Source: Rosellinia necatrix | Lineage: Eukaryota > Ascomycota > Sordariomycetes > Xylariales > Xylariaceae | Length of the DNA: 64,000 nt | Assembly (NCBI GenBank): GCA_021209875.1 | Contig: JAGYVD010000001.1 | Location: 2,170,001-2,234,000 of the forward strand | Direction of reading: 5' to 3' | In this document: piece by piece, positions 9,571-20,818 of the stretch | How the letters are laid out: every line of letters begins with the position of its first letter | Position numbering within the stretch: the first letter of the stretch is position 1 | Translations under genes and position numbers: made by a program | Notes under the pieces: generated by a model | What the model was told of the DNA's origin: nothing | Database searches by the model: none | The model's input: only the letters and a program-made list of their open reading frames with translations

Positions 9571-12500
9571 GGCTGCGGTTGTGGTTGCGATTGCGGTTGC
9601 GGTTGCGGTCACGATTGTAGCTGTGATTAAGTCCCTGGCGGGTAGATATGAGGAAGGCTTCACCCAAGACTCGCAGGAACGTAATTGCAACCGGGGTTGG
9701 GTCGGTCAGGCTCACAGCCGACAAGGCGGTATGCGGCGCAACAGACACCTACCCACGCACACGCGGACAGGACAGCGGGCACGGACACGAGCACCACACT
9801 GATAGACACACAAGCACACACAAGCGCACACGCTTCGAATACCTGGACAGGCCCACGGTCGGGTTGCGCCCAGCTGGATAGACACGAAGCTTAGGTTCAC
9901 TTGCAGAAGTCGGGCGTCGGATTCGTTGGCTCCATGTCTGGGGACGAGGCTCTGTTCGGTGTTAGGCCTTGGACAACCACTACGTCAGCGATCAATGGCT
10001 TCCTTATGGCGATCCGGTCGTTATCAACGATGGCAGACTAGCGACAACACGGCATGCGTACCCGGCCGTCGTACACGATGACGGGGCTGCGGAGGTATTG
10101 GGGAGGCACTGGGGAGTGGCGTGGCGGCGTGGCGCGCGGTGCGGTGTGATGAAGCACGATGCGATGCGATGCGATGCGGGGGAAGCACAGGCGCCGGCGG
10201 TTGGGACGTCGACGAAGAATGGGCACGAACTAGGTAGGTAGGGGTCTAATGGGAAAGGCACGCCTATTGCTTATGAGAGATCGGTGGCAGGAGGATCAAC
10301 AGTGCGCGCTGCCGCTGCTATTACTACCGTTGCTGTTCTCTGCCACCGCCTAGAAGCAGGCCATGAATGCTACTGGCAGGTATGGATCTAGCAGCAGGAG
10401 GTGGGCGGGCGGACTGGGTGGGTAGGCCAAGCAAGATATACGTATGTATGTGGTAGAGAGGGCGGGCATCCAAACCAAGCAAGCAATCTCGGAAGCAAGG
10501 CAGGCGGGCAGTGAGCAAGTAAGCAAGTAAGCAAGCCCAGCTCTCACTTCGAGGAGTTGAGAGGTAAGGCACTAACCTACCTGCGACTGAGTCCGGTGCA
10601 GATGGCAGCTGGAAGGTTTGATGCACGAACACGATCGATTGAAGTCTAGGTAGGTTAGGTACTTTACCTACCTACGGATGTTATGTTATGTCCAAGGTAG
10701 TGGACTAACTAGTAGCACCTGTCTTCTAACCTACCTACCTAGGCGCCATCAGCTGGGTACACCAAACCGCTTCGAAGCAATTGAATCGGCTAGCTTTTGC
10801 TGGTGTCACCGGGTGTCCTAGCTGGCGGAAATGCTCAACGGTGGGCTTTTTAGGGGCTTTGGGGCTTTGGGGCTTGGGGGCTTGCTTTGGGGGGTTCTGG
10901 TTCGCCGAAGTGAACTCCGACGAATCAACTACCGGCAAAGATACGGCTTATTCGGCCGTTACGGGGATCATTGTAGCGCTAGACACAAGCTGGTTGAACC
11001 CATGTAACGTGGGCCAGCACAGACCAGCGTCCACGGAGCACCATACATCCCTGGAACCCCCACGCCTTTCTCAAACCGAACTATCCGACCGATCCAAGGG
11101 GAACCGAGTGAAACCCCAGCGCTTCTTCAAAATACCACTACCCCGTCGGGAGATAAGACAAGACACCACCACTAACTACCTAGGTGCCTATCACCGCTAC
11201 CAAAACACACCTCGCACCTACATATAAGGAGAGGCATCTATAACTCGCCAAGGATCGGGTATGCTGTTGATTTCGTTGAAGACCATGGCAACAGAGTCCA
11301 GTTGGACGCATATGCAGTGCGCAAAACACAATTCATCGATGTCACGCCATATAGTAGGGAATTGTTGGGTCAATGTACTGGAAGTATGCCACCATGACTA
11401 CCTACCTACTTCCCTACCGTGCAACAGTAACTACAGCAAAGTGGTCCGTCGCCGCATCAAGAATCCCGCCGGACGTGGCGTCCACCCACTCTCACCACAG
11501 CACCCAGTGCGCCTACCTGGTGAGCGTCCTGTCCCACCGGGGGCAATATAATTATTTGGCCGTGCAAAGGACCCCGACCCCAACATTGCTTAGCCGTATG
11601 GAAGAAACGTGCCCTGAAGATGTGGTATCTTTGCATGTTGACCTGGATCAGAAATGACGCTGGACAAGTATGCCGCATTGACGATGAGGAGCACGCACTC
11701 CGAGCCGATGTTAGGCGGCGTAGGATATAGAACCGGTTTCGACAGGTCTTATGCCACATAGTAGGTAGCACCGACTACTACGTACCTGGTATCATGCGTC
11801 GCTTCATACAATGCGTTATGTTATCCCAGAACCGTGCCTCGTTGAAGTAGTCCACTTATATAGAGTGATCAGTTCGAACATTCGCCTGAAGAGATGGGTT
11901 TAATCTCTCGGAACTAGGTCGGCTACCTACGTGATACCCGACGAGCTCTAGGCTCTTTCGCCCTCCAACATCGAGCTTCCCTCTTAGAAGCCTCCTATGC
12001 GAACATACCGCTTTGCGCTATCAAGCCGCGGATACCAGCTACCTACTCACACATTTCCACTCTTCCCCATGTGAAATGAGATTCACACCATCGCCCTAAG
12101 TAAGCGTCCCCGAGGTATACAATTCGCGAATAGAAGAACTACCTAGCAAGACTCTCGATGTAAATTTTGGTCTTCGATAGGCAGGAAAGCCACTTCTATT
12201 CATTGATTAGCCTCGTGGCCCTCATCTGAGCTATCCATCATCTATCTTAAGAACCTTGGAACGCAGTGCCATTCTTAAGCTTGTAGTATTTCTCTCGACC
12301 CGATCGCGTCATTCCTTCGGCCCGGTACCTGCTTGTAATACTCCTACCACGACGCGCCTTCACACGACCGAAGGACGTAAGGAGCGATACTGCGATACTA
12401 GGTGCTCACTATCCCGGCACTTTCCCTGGGCCTACCAATTCATTCTTGGGTCCTTATGGATATCTCTCCCCATATTCCGCAATTGCGAGATGGTCCCAGA

Positions 12501-12621
12501 TGGCTTAGACACTGCACACCAACGCTCTCATCCGATTCATCTTTATACGTGTTGAGCCCCCCCCCCCGACCCCCCCAATCACAGTCTTAACCGAGATCGT
12601 ATACTATCCTGCTCTCCGGGC
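9571..12621. other. 3 kb intergenic region upstream of the transcription factor
   Basis: No gene is supported. It contains a GGTTGC-type hexanucleotide repeat just upstream of the transcription factor start (about 9580-9612), ACAC/CACACG-rich DNA (9750-9830), CTACCTA/GGTAGG repeats (10560-10745), a run of G tracts at 10853-10880, and a C-rich run at 12558-12582. Open frames here lack ATG starts or motifs. It probably includes a long 5' UTR/promoter of the regulator. Confidence 0.4.
10853..10880 (+). other. Potential G-quadruplex
   Basis: Four consecutive tracts of four or more G are separated by loops of 4, 4 and 3 nt (GGGG-CTTT-GGGG-CTTT-GGGG-CTT-GGGGG), with a further G6 run shortly downstream. 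This is a textbook intramolecular G-quadruplex pattern on the plus strand, about 1.3 kb upstream of the divergent transcription-factor start. Function is unknown. Confidence 0.6.
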
Positions 12622-13794
12622 ATGGCATATAAATACCTGACCCTGGACCTGGGGCGCCGCCGCAGCGGGTCCGGTTTGGCCATACGCGGTTCCACGCCCG
12701 ACTCCGGCAGCCACCCGCACTCGGCCGGCTTCTCCCATGAACCTCGCGGGAGTCGCTCGGGGACGAGGTCTACCCTAAAAAAAGCCTAGGTACTCCAAGC
12801 GACACGAGCAGTACCTGGAAGACTCATAGGAAGAGCTTGTGGAGAGTGTACCACATGAGGACGCTAGCACGGACGAGGTTCGTGCGTGGTTATTGACAGT
12901 CCTCCAACGGCGACGGCATCCCGATCTAGAGGTAAAGAGCAGACAAACATTCAAAACGCTAACCCACTCTGTCAATTTACTGCCGGGGAAAAAAAATACC
13001 ACCCTCGTTTGGTGCCATATGACTGATCTCCTACATCTCATAGCGAGCCCTTGGTGAGTTCCGTTGGAGCGGCAGAGATCTTCATGCCCAACGCCGGTAT
13101 CTCGCGCTACGCATCCGGTTCCGACAGGAGCCCTACGGGTACCTAATCGCGCGTGATATTCATGATACCGTCAAGGTGAGTCGGCCACCCTTGTTCGGAA
13201 ATCGCGATATCTAGTCTCCCGGCCATCGCCGTACCAGCTTTATGCCCTACCTGCGTCCGTGTCACACCGTACTAACCAAAATGCCCTCAGGAGTCCCGCA
13301 AACGAGCCCGCAAGCAGGGAAAGGAAGCAAGGAAACGAGAGAAAGAACTTGCAAAGACAGGTCACGATCCTATCGCCCCGTTAGAGAGAGCGCCCACGGC
13401 ACAGGGATCCGCTCCCGCATCCCTCCACGTTCAATTCCCGGGTGCTGAGGCCAGTGGAGGCCAAACGGGCTCCAACCACCCAGGCGATCCGGACAACACG
13501 ACGAAAGGCAAGCGCCGCGGCGCCGGGGGGTTAAAGGGCAGGCTCTCCAAGACATTCGCCATCATCCCCGGGATATTGTTGTCGAAGACGACAACGGCGG
13601 CGGCGTCTCCGGCCGACGGCGAAGATCCGTTTCGGGACCCAACACCGCCTCCCAGGAGGCCGAAATCAAAGAGGGCCAGGTGGAGAGGGGGGAGGGCCCG
13701 GGGAGACTGGGAGTCGCTGGACAGCGTTCAGGACTCCGCCCGGGATCTGCCGCCGATGCGTCTCATCGATGCAGACGACTTTCGCCTCCCTTAG
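12622..13794 (+). CDS. Unrecognised three-exon gene with one +1 slip and an in-frame UAG
   Basis: Exons 12622-12931, 13044-13175 and 13291-13794 join in frame. Intron 1 has donor GTAAAG and a CTAAC branch site; intron 2 has donor GTGAGT, branch ACTAAC and acceptor CCTCAG. The protein starts MAYKYLTLDLGRRRSG. The middle (EVRAWLLTVLQRRRHPDLE then RALGEFRWSGRDLHAQRRYL and EPYGYLIARDIHDTVK) looks like a conserved fold I cannot name. The C-terminal exon is Lys/Arg-rich, then Pro/Gly-rich. Two defects occur: the A7 run at 12777-12783 must be read as A6 to join the first 50 codons to the rest, and TAG at 12827-12829 is in frame. Corrected length is about 314 codons. Two well-formed introns downstream of the UAG support real coding. 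It may be a pseudogene. Confidence 0.5.
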
Positions 13795-15031
13795 ATCATG
13801 AAAGTGGTGGCATGGTGTCCTATGAAGCACAGGCCAATACTAGGCTTGCGCGGATGGGAGAGTAGGGTTGGGCGGAGTAGGGAGAGAAGGAGAGAAAGTA
13901 GGGACGATGATCCGGCGGGGTCAACGTGCAGAGTAGCTTGAGCGGGTGAGAACTCTGAATCGATTCTGACGTATCGTCATTCTAGAATCAATTAGAGATA
14001 CATGATATTGTACTCCTCAATACAGCGCCCTAATCAATATTGATTATTGCGCGAGTTTGTTGCAATAGTTTATCGCAATACGGCAACCGCACACAGTGAC
14101 CCGTGGGTCAGCGAAGTATGACAGTAAATCATACCAGTACTCCCCGCATATATGACAACACAGCAGACTTCGTCTACGTTCGTTGTTGATAGGTGCTCAA
14201 AAAGGGCACAACTATTACAATTAAGGGTCTACGGGAGCATATCATAGGTAGGCGCTAGGTCATATGACATGAATCATCGTATATGTCCCCCCCCCCCCCA
14301 AACCCCCAACTGTGTTTGTAACACTACGCTGACTGTTCATATATTCATTCAACTAACAGCAAAGTATCAGTACTGATATAAGGATTCATACGAAAAATCA
14401 TAACTATCTCCTCGACGTCGTCAATACTCCATCAGTTGGGGGATATTGTTCATATCACAAACAGCTGCTTATACGTCTCCTGGGCTCGCAGCATCGAATT
14501 CCCCTCAACATCTGATGCGGGAATAAAAGGCGTACTGCGGCATAATCTAGGTGTTTCCGCGTGTGGATACAGAGGATGCGGCCCTGAGACATTCCGCTTG
14601 TGCACTGCTCATTCCCGGAACAGGTGTTCCCATCGTCGTTCTCGGGCGGCCCGGCAACACCGAACTCATACCGCTACACATTGGGGTGGTACTTTCTTCT
14701 GCCGTGGTAATGGCAACCATCGAAAGACCGACTTGACCATTATTGGGGTCGGTTTACCGTTGGTATTCCAAATGCCGACTGGTTCCCGTAGTGTACCGAA
14801 ATGACTGTTGTCGTTGTTGGTACCAACTTCTACCGTTCGGTCGTAAGGCACCAACTGGTTTCCGTAAGTTGCCGAAAAGGCCGTTGACGGTAATATTCTA
14901 GCCGCACTCTCCTCTGAGTTTTTCGATCACATAATATAATGGACAAAAACCAGTTGCAGCGCGTCCCAATTTGTTGTCTGTCATACATGCCGTGGATTGG
15001 CGCCGGTGTTCTAGATCTGAGAGGTATCATC
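13795..15031. other. Gene-free spacer with diverged short repeats
   Basis: No gene is supported. A C12 run sits near 14287. Around 14750-14885 there are diverged copies of a unit resembling ACTGGTTCCCGTAGTGTACC. Nothing else is recognised. Confidence 0.35.
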
Positions 15032-15880
15032 CTATCGATGTGAGCGCACGCTCCCCTCGACCTTTTTGGCTGAGTCAATCAACTTCCGCTCATATATCCA
15101 AGTCACAGGCCACAAAAGGGCGACGCCAATAACACAAACCATGGTGGCGAAGAGCTGCCACAGATACCAGAGTGCGGATGCACCGAACGGGGCTACGAAC
15201 TTGAACATGTCGTTGGTTTGGTAATGATCCTCCTGGCCTTGGATGAAATATCGTCTCCTTGTCGAGAGGGCGGTGTTCTGGCGATAGCCGTTTTGCCCAG
15301 ATCTATTTTGAGGAAATATTGGGTTTTCGTCCTTGTCTACTGGCAGATGTTCCAGCTTCAACAAGCACACCAGCCGAACATTAGCCTCCCATAAGTGGAA
15401 GGGCACGACCCAGAGTGTGAAAGTCTGTCGAATCGTGGCGTAGAGAGAATTGGTCTTCTCATCAAATGCTAAAGGAATCATCGTAAGTAAAGTGTTATTT
15501 TATCATCTTAGTGCGATAGCGCTGTGATTGAGACGCAGGTACCGGAACATCTCCACAAGTTCCCCTTACTTAAGAAATCCCCGGTTTGAACGAGCTTGAG
15601 AAATGGGCTTACATGTTGAATCAATCTCGAGCACCACATCGGGGCTGAGAATTCTATACCATTGATAGACGAACTGGACCAAACGGCGCGAATTGATCGT
15701 CTCGAAGTTGCAGAACGGTAGTTGGACCTGTATCGGTTCGAATGAAGGCACGCGACAGAATGGGTGGACGAAATAAGCATTTGGAAGGAAGTAGCGGTTC
15801 AGGGTATTCTCTTGCTCTTCCTTCTTCCCCTGTGTCAAGGAGCTTATGACGCCCTTAATGTCCTGTTCTGGGGTTTCCAT
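15032..15880 (-). CDS. SigF-like NTF2-like family protein (about 234 aa)
   Basis: Two exons, 15880-15613 and 15468-15032, are separated by a 144-nt intron (donor GTAAGC, acceptor CTTTAG). The start is METPEQDIKGVIS; the longer upstream frame adds no conserved sequence. It matches the ascomycete family annotated as SigF-like NTF2-like. An N-terminal SnoaL/NTF2-type fold contains NRYFLPNAYFVHPFCRVPS and FVYQWYRILSPDVVLEIDS. A second half has FTLWVVPFHLWEANVRLVC and a C-terminal hydrophobic segment (WYLWQLFATMVCVIGVALLW), probably a membrane anchor. Biochemical function is unknown. The family usually has a similar length of about 220-240 aa, so the gene looks complete. It ends with TAG. Confidence 0.8.
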
Positions 15881-16753
15881 TGTGTTTGTATGGGGGGCTG
15901 CCGGACAGTTTCGGGGATCAATGTTGAGGGCGACGTGTACGGTGGAAGATGCGCTGGGGCGGGACTGTGATGCAAATAGAATCTTCCAAGATCTCCGAGG
16001 ATGTAAATTGGGCCATGGAGTAGACGATGGCATAGGGAATAACCAATAAGCCCCTGGCAGGTAAATTAGCGGGTTGTTCTTAGTTTAATATCTTTGCCTG
16101 ACTGATACTGATGATGTCATTCTATGAGTCTATACAAAGTACAGCATGTACAAAGTTCCCCACTTATCTCTTCACATGTCAAACAAACATCTAGGTAGTC
16201 TTAAAGTGCTGGTTTGATGTTTGCACCGTAGATCGAGGCAGCAGGGCTACTGACCGGTTGTGACGAGCAAAGAAAAAAAAAAAAAAATCCTAATTTGCCT
16301 TGCGTATAAATAAAACATTTAAGCTAGAACCGGAATTTCTTGCTTGCCGATGTTACACCTCTCTCGAAACCGAGATTTTTGATTTTGGGATCAAGAAATA
16401 GACGCATTATTAATAAAGGGTTATAAGTGAGGACATCTATGTAGGTATATTATACCAAGCATGTCGCACAAACCTATCCAAGAGGTATCCTATCTTGCTC
16501 GGTAGCAAGAGAAAGACCAATGCCAAAGACGCAAAACCGGTAGCGCCAGATGCCAAAAACAACCCAAAAGATATCGACCCTTGCTTCATTATGATCGTTT
16601 GCTCGATTTCAAGGCGGGAATCCCAGTAGCCTCGTCATCCGGTCGCGGAAAGCGGACTAGGCGTGCCCCCGTGTTGCTACACAGGCCGGCCGGCCGTCTC
16701 TCGTTTCCCACGGCATTAAGTTCGTCATTCGTATTGACCAACGGCGCGGGCGA
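15881..16753. other. Intergenic, no gene seen
   Basis: This is the upstream region of the NTF2-like gene and the 3' side of the next minus-strand gene. It holds an A13 run near 16273 and AT-rich DNA. No conserved ORF is present. Confidence 0.35.
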
Positions 16754-17506
16754 TCACGCCCTCGAGCTGCTCCTCCGGCGGCTCGCGTCGCGGGCGTAGA
16801 TATCCTCCCGCCTATACGTGCCTCTCCGGTCGTCGGTCAGGCCCGTGTTGTGGCTCCTCTCGCTGTCCCTCCGCCTCCGCGGCGGCGGCGGCGAGTGGTG
16901 GTCCTCCTCGACGATGATGACGTCGTCGCCGGCGCTCAGCACGCTCCCGGCGGGCCGCGGTGGGGAGGGGCTGGCGTTCCGCGCCGCCCGCGGGCGGGAC
17001 CGCGACCGCGACCGGTACTCCTCGACGACGATCTCGTCCTCGCGCTCGAGGACGACGCGAGTCGGGGGCGGCGGCCTCGTGCGGCGGACCTCGACCTTCT
17101 CGCGGCGCGCCGAGTGTCTGCTCCGCCGGTGCGGCTTCCGCGGGGGCCCGCTCGGCCGCGTCCGCCACGACACCACGGACTCCGTCCCGCCGCCGCCGCC
17201 AACCGACCCTTCTTCCCTCCGCGGCCCCTGCCCGAGGCTCACGAACCAGTACACGAGCGCAAGCACGAGCAGGAACCCAGCCACCGAGCCGAGCACTATG
17301 CCCGCGACCGTCCCGGGGCCCGGGCCGAAGGGCGCGTGCCCATAGCCCTCGGGAACCGTTGTCGCGTCATCGTAGGCGCGGGGCTCGAGCGTCCCTACGC
17401 TCCCGCTCCCGAGTGTAGGGATGCGGTAGCGGGGAAGTCGGGGGCTGGCTAATCGACGGGGGTGTAACGGTTGTGCAGCATTGAGTATGAGAGAGAGAGC
17501 CGGCAT
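16754..17506 (-). CDS. Single-pass membrane protein with Arg/Ser/Glu-rich tail (250 aa)
   Basis: This is an intronless ORF from ATG 17506 to TGA 16754. The N-terminus is a weak leader-like segment (MPALSLILNAA). A conserved-looking juxtamembrane piece (AYDDATTVPEGYGHAPFGPG) precedes one strong transmembrane helix at about residues 67-90 (GTVAGIVLGSVAGFLLVLAL). The long cytoplasmic tail is of low complexity: Arg/Ser/Pro-rich with clusters REDEIVVEEYRS and DDVIIVEEDHH. The arrangement matches a family of short uncharacterised sordariomycete membrane proteins with the same PEGYGH...GTVAGIVLG block. GC content is very high. No function can be assigned. Confidence 0.7.
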   Translation of the reverse strand: MPALSLILNAAQPLHPRRLASPRLPRYRIPTLGSGSVGTLEPRAYDDATTVPEGYGHAPFGPGPGTVAGIVLGSVAGFLLVLALVYWFVSLGQGPRREEGSVGGGGGTESVVSWRTRPSGPPRKPHRRSRHSARREKVEVRRTRPPPPTRVVLEREDEIVVEEYRSRSRSRPRAARNASPSPPRPAGSVLSAGDDVIIVEEDHHSPPPPRRRRDSERSHNTGLTDDRRGTYRREDIYARDASRRRSSSRA

Positions 17507-19487
17507 GCCGTCGCGCGGGTTCGTATCGCTTCAAACCAGGATATCATCCGAAGAGGGCGTCATTTATGAGTGTAACAGCCGGTCGTTGGCTATCGGGCGT
17601 GGATAGAGCGACGAGGAGGGGCCGGAGTGCTGGGGGTTCCGGCGCAGACAGTGAGCACGTAGGAGGAGGATGTCGGTAGGTAGGTAAGTGCCTATTTATT
17701 TGCTGGGTAGCTTCGAGTTCGACCCTAACCCCGTTTAGCTTGAATTTACACAATGTGTTCCAATTTTCCGTGCACGCAAAGCGTCTTCAAGAGCGGGACA
17801 GAGCAAGGGCATTGACTTTGAGTCGGGTTAAGCGCACGATGCTGGTGACGGCGTGATAATACTAAAATAAATAAATCTGTTACTTTGACCGTGCTGGTCT
17901 GATTCTGTTGGCGCGCGGATGTCGTAAATGAGAGGCTGGCGTAGTAGCAGGCTGTTACTAGCAGCTGCGCAGCGGGCGCTAGACTGCACTAGCGTCGCCG
18001 GGAGTGCATAGATTATCCAATTACCCCCCCTATCTGCTTCCTATGTACCAAGTTAGAGCCTTCCAAGGTTACATACATGATACCTACATCTACACAGGTT
18101 GGTAACTATAGGTATATGCACCTATGCATGTATCACCTACTGCTGTCTAGGACCGGTTGTTAGGACGATGCCTTACCTAACCAAATGACATAAAGCCTAC
18201 TACAGGCAGATAGATTAGGTGCTTTAGGTATCTATCTACCTAGGCACATACCTCAAGGAAGTACCGAGTATGTTTGGAATATCTTCTCTCTTGATGTAGG
18301 AAACACTTGAGGTATTTGTTTTGTGCGTGTATTAGATCAGGTCTTCATTTTTGAGTTACGTCCATTGGCTTTTTGGGACACACTATCGTGGCTAATTTGC
18401 CGTTCAAACGTGGATGGGTGATATTAAGGCGAATCCATCGGGATGCACTTTGTAATCCGCGAAATGGCTCGCAACATCCATAACAAGAATGACAAGAGTT
18501 TGCCCGCAAGTTAGTGCGGATCCACATGGGACGGATTGACAGGTAAAATCATACTTGCCCGGTTATGATAGTTCTGTACATACTGATCCCGCAAGTTCTC
18601 GCCAACACTTCTTGATCACTAATCCACAGAGATGATGCCCCGGCACCTGGCCTCAGCCCTGTTGCCGAATGCTGTTACAGATATATTTCTCAATTGGCTG
18701 GCCCAACAAATAATCAACCTTATCATAGGCAGCAACAACAATAACAACAATAACTAAAAACTCTTCATGCATCATTTGGAATCACACCTCGCACATTCAG
18801 AACGCCGAAGTGACCAGGATCTATGACTCAGTCACCTGACAACGCGACAAGCAATGACCGAGCAACAACCCCTCTATCTAAATCATGGCGCGCTTCCGCG
18901 TCGTCCGGGCTAATAAAATCAAAAAAAGGGGGCCCCAGGCGCCTTTAAGCGGGGTAGATATCAAACGGTGACTATATGCGGCATAGCATATATGCTTGAA
19001 GTGCTGAACGTGAGCTACGAAGGATCCAATCAAGTCTATGGGCCAAGCGTCTTAGCCCTCAGACCTCAGGCCAGACCCTGCTACGAAGACATGTACTGTG
19101 CTGTGCTGGAGTTGTACTGAGGCTGTATGAAGCTTGATGCATGGATACGAATGACGGCCTTCGGATAACTGAGAAGACCGACCCCAACAAGTTGACGTCG
19201 CTGTCATCGTCGTCGTCGTTGTTGTGAGAGGAGCGGTCAGGCGAAACCGGGCGCGAGTGGCTTGAAGAGCTCGACGTTGTCGATATGTTTGGGCGTTGAA
19301 ATGCAACCCTACCTACAGTGGTATCCTACATGTTTTCTATATATATATAGCCTAGTGTTTCCGTTAGTCGTTGGACTCTAGAGACATCCCACATCACATA
19401 TTCTCCCGTTTGTACCAGCATTGACTTCTCTCACTCTATCATTCTTAAACATACTCTGTATTGGCAATCTCCGTACCATCACCAACA
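17507..19487. other. 2 kb intergenic region between divergent genes
   Basis: No gene is supported. It contains scattered TACCTA/TAGGTA motifs at 18060-18260 and a TATATATATAG element near 19340, about 150 bases upstream of the GFA-protein start and a plausible core promoter. An AACAACAATAAC-type simple repeat lies near 18730. Confidence 0.35.
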
Positions 19488-20696
19488 ATGGCCGAGCAAC
19501 AGGAACCATCTAAGACCTACCGCGGCAACTGCCATTGCGCAGCATTCGTCTACGAGGTTACCCTCCCCGAGATCAAGCAGGCGTCCGAGTGCAATTGCAG
19601 CATCTGCTACAAGAAGGCCGCCATCTGGGTCTTCCCGAGGCCCAGCGACGTCAAGTACGTCAAAGGCGACCCATCGACGCTCACCTCGTACACCTTCCAC
19701 GAAAAGAAATTTACGCACAAGGTTCGTCTAACCCGCATTGTATAACTAGAAGAGACATACGAAAAGCAATGGCGGATCCACAACGCAAGGCCCTAACTGA
19801 TCTCGGTTTCGTTAGCACTGTCCGACATGTGGTGTTTCGCTGTCAGTCGTCGGCCACTTGACTCCCCCTAAGCCTGGTGAGGATAAGGAGCCCGAAAATG
19901 GATTCAATGTAGGTTGGGCCCCGGTACTTCTCCCAGTAGGTAGTCTTGTGGTAGCTCACAATTATCCAGATTCGCACCTTCCAGCACGGCCAAGTTGATG
20001 TCTGGAAGCTCGACCTCAAGATGTAAGACGCCATGAAAGCCCCTTGATTCCCATGCCTTTCAATGCTCATGTTATCATATCTAGGTTTGATGGAAGCGCC
20101 CTCCTCCCATCATACGAGGTCCCCAAGTACACGGGCCCCCAGCCCACCAAAGCCGTTGAGGGTGGTGAGCTGTACACCGGCAGCTGTCATTGTGGCGCCA
20201 TCACCGTTGCTGTTAACTCGACGAAGCCCTTCAACAAGGATTTGGAGGGCGTGGTTGAATGCAACTGCAGCTCCTGTGGCAGGGTAAGTCCCATACTCTC
20301 TCAATGAGCCGAACAGAACCTCTATATCGGAAATAAATGACTCGGGTGGCTAGCTAACCTGTGCGGGTTCCACAGTATGGTGCTACGTGGATCTACGAGC
20401 CCCATGAACAGATCGTGATCGAAGGGAGGGAGAATCTCGGGGAGTACTCTTTCCGATCTAAAACAGCGGTCAAGAAGTTCTGTAAGATCTGCAGCATCCC
20501 CATCTGTACAGAGCCGGCGCCGGTTACCGAGGAACAGTTGGCGCAAATGAATGAGGGGACAAGGACTTGGTATGATAAAAGCCAGGTTGTCAAGGCCCTC
20601 AACCTTCGTATCATCAATGGCTTGGACGTACACAACTTATCCCGGACCCAGTTTGATGGTTACAACTTCATCCAGCCGGGCTATACTGAGCCATGA
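19488..20696 (+). CDS. Double GFA/CENP-V-domain protein (299 aa)
   Basis: Five exons, 19488-19721, 19816-19908, 19970-20022, 20085-20283 and 20376-20696, total 300 codons. It has two glutathione-dependent formaldehyde-activating (GFA, CENP-V-type) zinc domains in tandem. The first contains GNCHCAAFVYEV, ECNCSICYKK and HCPTCGVS; the second GSCHCGAITVAV, ECNCSSCGR and FCKICSIPICTE. These Cys sets bind structural and catalytic zinc. The family name comes from a bacterial glutathione/formaldehyde adduct enzyme, but most fungal members have no proven substrate. The upstream ATG-less extension is ignored. Intron 1 (94 nt) contains a CTAACTGA branch site. The second copy carries a C-terminal extension after the last zinc motif. 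It is tail-to-tail with the AlkB gene, only about 120 bases apart. Confidence 0.88.
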
Positions 20697-20818
20697 ATGA
20701 ATAAAGAGCGTGAGTAATGCGATGGCAGGAGAGAAGTTTGTATCACGAAAGTAGTTAAGATCTTTGCTCCGCCCGATCAAAGTCAGTCAAACACGTATGC
20801 CGAATATAAGCCTCAGGT

